A stretch of 64,000 bases of DNA, taken from contig JAMXSV010000004.1 of the NCBI GenBank assembly GCA_027559495.1, forward strand, positions 3,275,001 to 3,339,000, in the 5' to 3' direction. How positions within the stretch are numbered: position 1 is the stretch's first letter; each line of letters starts with the position of its first letter. The notes under the pieces are model-generated. The model was given only the letters and a program-made list of their open reading frames with translations. It did not search any database and had not been told where the DNA came from. The DNA is from Aurifilum marmelostoma (Eukaryota > Ascomycota > Sordariomycetes > Diaporthales > Cryphonectriaceae). This document shows positions 61,031-64,000 of this stretch, piece by piece. The position numbers were made by a program, and so were the translations under genes.

Positions 61031-63062
61031 ATGCAGTCACCATTGACATGGACGGCGCTCCTTTTGGACGTCCTCCTTCTCGCATCCCGTGCCGATTACG
61101 CGGCTGCACAATTCAACAACCCTGCGGGAGTCGACATATGGTGTGGCAAGGCCTACCGACCAGAGTAGGTGGTGCTTACTTACCATCTATAATTACAGGA
61201 GTGATCAGGATTCCTACTTATTACTTTATTCTTCAAAAATAGGAATGCATCTTTTAATCCTGGAGGCTGGTTCGTCGACCCGGAGACCAACAGCAGCTCA
61301 TCGCTGAGGCTCAAGGCCAAACCTCGGATGAGCATCTACCTCGAGACAGACGCCACTGCCGCCCTGCTCGTGGCCGCCGAGACGACTTCCCAGTACGCTG
61401 CGGACGGGCAGCAGCTGCAAGTGACCATCTCGTCCGGGGACGTGAGTCTCGGCTCGGCAGTCCTGGATGCTGGATCCGTCGGCAATGAGGTGGCCGTCGA
61501 CCTCTCGCTCCTCTCTCCGAGGATGGACCCCTACAGCCTCGAGGTCCAGGCCACCACGCTAGCCAATTCGACCACAGTCTACCAGACGACCACCGACTTC
61601 TCTTACCTGCCTTACCCAGACTCGTACGGGAGCGTGGCCAGACTGGACAACCTCTATGGTGGCACCCAGGCGCAGAGGGGCAAGAACAGCTCCTGGATCG
61701 ACATCTACCCTTACACGTACTATGTACAGTGGAGCCTGTACTGGGACGCCAACGTGAGCACGCTGGATGACTTCTCTTCCACGTACAACATGATCCATAT
61801 CGTGCCCACGGGGACACTTCAGGATGAGCCTTTTCCATGGGACCAGTTCCAGCCATATCTCGACCGCGCGGCGGAGCTGGGCATCTGGCTGCAGTACGAT
61901 GTTCTCTGGACGCCGGACAATCTTACGTCCATGATCGAGCAGGTGTCCACACTGCGTACACATCCGAGTATCCTCTCCTGGTAGTAGGTCTTTCCCAGTA
62001 ACTCCATGACCCTTCGCCTTTGAGATGCAACGATCCCATCTCACACGAAACTTACAGTCAATCGGATGAGCCTGACGGTAAAGGCAACCCTCTCAACTCG
62101 ACCGGCATAGCCTACGATGTCATCAAGAGTTTGGATCCGTATCATCCAATTAGCCTAGCTCTCAAGTCAGTAACCAGCCATCTTCAACTCCTTATTGTTA
62201 TCGTCACTCACTTCCTAGAGCCTTAAGAGTGGATGCTGACTCACAATTCTTTTCTCCTATAGTTGTTATGATTTCTACTATGAGGACTATGCCGCGGGAG
62301 CAGACATCATTACCCCAGGTACGCTGCGTTTCTCTTGTCACTTCAACCCTCAGTGCCGTGAATACTAACCCCCGGGACAATCTCGTAGATGTATATCCGA
62401 TCTCCGCAAATCTCACTTATTCGACCGTCTACGACACAGTCTGCAACGCCACCTACGGCTGCTGCGGGTGCGACGACTGCGGAGCAGGCACCACCGTCTT
62501 CTCCGACATCTCCCAGCGGCTCGACGAGTTCCGCCGCCGCGACAACCTCATCGGCTGGGCCAAGACCCAATGGTTCGCCCCGCAGGCCTTTGGCAACGAG
62601 ACCTTCTGGACGCGATACCCCACCGCCTCAGAGCTGGAGGTCATGACCCTGCTGGCCGTCAACCACGGGGCCAAGGCGGTGGTCAACTGGGACTTCCCCA
62701 CGACCTCTGAGCTGTCCGCCACCACCAGCGGCCTGGCTGCCCTGTTCAACACCACAGAGGTGACAAAGTTCCTCATCGGCACGCCGAGGACGCAGGACTT
62801 GGTGGTCGCGGGCGGGGCGAACATCGATGCTGCCATCTGGGTGGACGAGAAGAGGGGCAAAGCTCTGGTTTCTGTGGTGAATCTGAATTACTATGCTGTT
62901 ACGGGCTCGGTCACGGTGGGCCTCCCGTCTGGCATCAGTGTCTCGAGCATCTATGGCAATGTCTGGGGCGAGTTGCCTTGGCAGGCTGGCAATGGGACTG
63001 TGGGAATTGCTTCAGGGCTTGGCGGTCTTGAGACGGCCATGTTCGTTATCAGTCTTGTTTGA
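61031..63062 (+). CDS. Secreted glycoside-hydrolase-like (TIM-barrel) protein
   Basis: Five exons: 61031-61164, 61243-61983, 62058-62165, 62263-62318 and 62389-63062, giving 570 residues. The start MQSPLTWTALLLDVLLLASRADYAAA is a signal peptide. An N-terminal beta domain (about residues 40-200) includes DPETNSSSSLRLK and SIYLETDATAALLV. A TIM-barrel-like region follows with ELGIWLQYDVLW, RTHPSILSWYQSDEPDG (Glu/Asp-containing strand ends as in clan GH-A) and LDPYHPISLALNCYDFYYEDYAAGADIITPDVYPIS. A cluster of six cysteines in about 16 residues (CNATYGCCGCDDC) is unusual. A C-terminal beta domain ends FVISLV. I recall fungal proteins of this layout labelled GH2-like or hypothetical, but I cannot name the activity. 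Glycosylation sequons are numerous. Confidence 0.75.
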
Positions 63063-63334
63063 GCCCATAATTACCATAACTTGATGTACATGAGATGACA
63101 GTAACTGGTTGATTTCCCTACTATTTATGACTTCTGAACGTGGGAATCGTGGTCGTTGAAACCCTTTTTGACTTTTCTTTTACTACTTAGTTAGGGTACC
63201 TTGATCATACCCATTCATTACGCACGAGGCACAACGAATTGCTTTCAACGCGGTCCAATTCCGACCAATTACAAGCCGGCAACATACTGGTATTCAAAAC
63301 TCTAAACTACACACCCAGCCAACCACGTTTCCCC
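63063..63334. other. Intergenic region between convergent genes
   Basis: Short 3' flanks of the GH-like gene and the permease. No gene seen. Confidence 0.6.
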
Positions 63335-64000
63335 CTAAAAGACATACCTGAAATTAGGGTTCTGCTTATCCGTCTTATCCTCAAAGGCATGCAGATACGA
63401 CTCGTCACGGGCCTCCCGCACGCCCTCGGCCGCCAGCCTGTCACGCTTCTTGTTCTGCCACGTCAGATACCACCGCAGCAGCAGGATGTCGACAACGAGC
63501 AGCGAGTAGCAGCCGAGGTGGGTGGCAAAGGCGATAAAGTAGCGGGGTGCGTCCCAGCTGAGGAACACCTGGGGCCCGATGGCGTTGCCGGTCGACCAGA
63601 TGATGAAGTTGACCGAGATGGCGACGGCCTTCTTTGTCTGGCCGGCGACGTTCCTTGAGATGAGGGACAGGGCTAGCGTCTGGGCGCTCCAGAAGGAAAA
63701 TGTGATGTAGTAGCTGATGAGCAGGCCGACGTGCTGGGATCGGGTCTCGAGGGGGACGGTCATGAGGCAGATGGTGCCGATGAAGGACCTGTTGTGAGAC
63801 GTAAATGTTAGCTGGGGTGGGGTCACAGGAGAGGGCTCGATTCTAATGAAGGCAGTTTATGATTACTGACGGGATGATAAAGGCCACCATGACGAGCAGG
63901 TTCTGGTTCGTCTTCTTGACGAGCCACAGGGACGAGAGCAGGACAAGAATGATATAAGCACCCAGGACCATGGCCAGCAGCTGCGTCTGCAGCGTGGTGA
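63335..64000 (-). CDS. MFS anion:cation symporter, Dal5/allantoate-permease type (5' partial)
   Basis: The window contains the 3' part: an exon entering from the right edge to 63871, an intron 63789-63870 (GTCAGT..ACAG), and a last exon 63788-63335. The reading FIIP joins SFIGTICLMTVP. Helical segments follow (LLISYYITFSFWSAQTLALSLI, AVAISVNFIIWSTGNAIGPQVF, YFIAFATHLGCYSLLVVDILLLRWYL). The ending AFEDKTDKQNPNFRYVF is the strongly conserved tail of Dal5-family permeases (DLTDKENPNFRYV-like). These import allantoate, nicotinate, vitamins or other organic anions at the plasma membrane. Substrate cannot be assigned without the rest. The end is intact and the start lies outside. Confidence 0.86.

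Overview
The window is filamentous-fungal nuclear DNA, most likely from an ascomycete of the Pezizomycotina and plausibly a Sordariomycete. The support is: GC-rich coding sequence with G/C-ending codons; short spliceosomal introns of about 60-130 nt with GTRNGT donors, CTRAY-like branch points and YAG acceptors; pyrimidine-rich leaders; widely spaced single genes on both strands; and fungus-specific families (siderophore-iron permease, CRH chitin-glucan transglycosylase, FluG-type glutamine synthetase, Dal5-type permease). No rRNA, tRNA, CRISPR array, transposon or provirus was found. Exon boundaries were worked out by eye from splice signals. For every multi-exon model called complete, the summed exon length is divisible by three, except where noted.

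Layout. 1-3639 (+): 3' part of a Cid1/Trf4-type non-canonical poly(A)/poly(U) polymerase with a polyQ tail. 5467-6589 (-): uncharacterised fungal protein. 7460-8821 (+): CysA-type serine O-acyltransferase. 10244-10853 (-): secreted DUF3237 protein. 13151-14642 (+): monocarboxylate-porter-like MFS protein. 15501-18994 (+): unusual acidic, polyQ-containing orphan locus whose frame is broken. 19679-21956 (-): siderophore-iron transporter. 23374-24952 (-): fungal protein of unknown function. 25992-27588 (-): GH16 CRH-type transglycosylase. 31313-31852 (+): small secreted NTF2-like protein. 32959-34019 (+): calmodulin-like EF-hand protein. 34666-35874 (-): butanediol-dehydrogenase-like MDR enzyme. 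38636-39760 (-): SAM methyltransferase. 41881-43512 (-): FluG-type glutamine synthetase. 45144-46188 (+): SDR. 46624-48581 (-) and 49331-51004 (+): 2-methylisocitrate lyase and 2-methylcitrate synthase. 51582-54565 (-): Dur3 urea permease with 11 exons. 55885-56566 (+): glucosamine-6-phosphate N-acetyltransferase. 56673-59593 (-): membrane-anchored GH3 beta-glucosidase with a one-base frame break. 61031-63062 (+): secreted glycoside-hydrolase-like protein. 63335-64000 (-): 3' part of a Dal5/allantoate-type permease.

How the genes relate. The clearest functional unit is the divergent methylcitrate-cycle pair, two enzymes of propionyl-CoA detoxification sharing a 749-bp intergenic promoter. Other genes group by theme rather than by operon. 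Cell-wall supply and remodelling is represented by GNA1, CRH and GH3. Nitrogen acquisition is represented by Dur3, the FluG-type enzyme and the Dal5-type permease. Iron uptake is represented by the siderophore permease. No secondary-metabolite backbone gene is present, so this does not look like a biosynthetic cluster.

The items that most deserve a second look are the 15501-18994 orphan locus (signal peptide, frame switch, in-frame TAG, polyQ, very acidic centre and an unrecognised C-terminal domain), the ATG-less mitochondrial-type leader of the CysA homologue, the cysteine-cluster GH-like secreted protein, and the single-base frame problems in GH3 and CRH.
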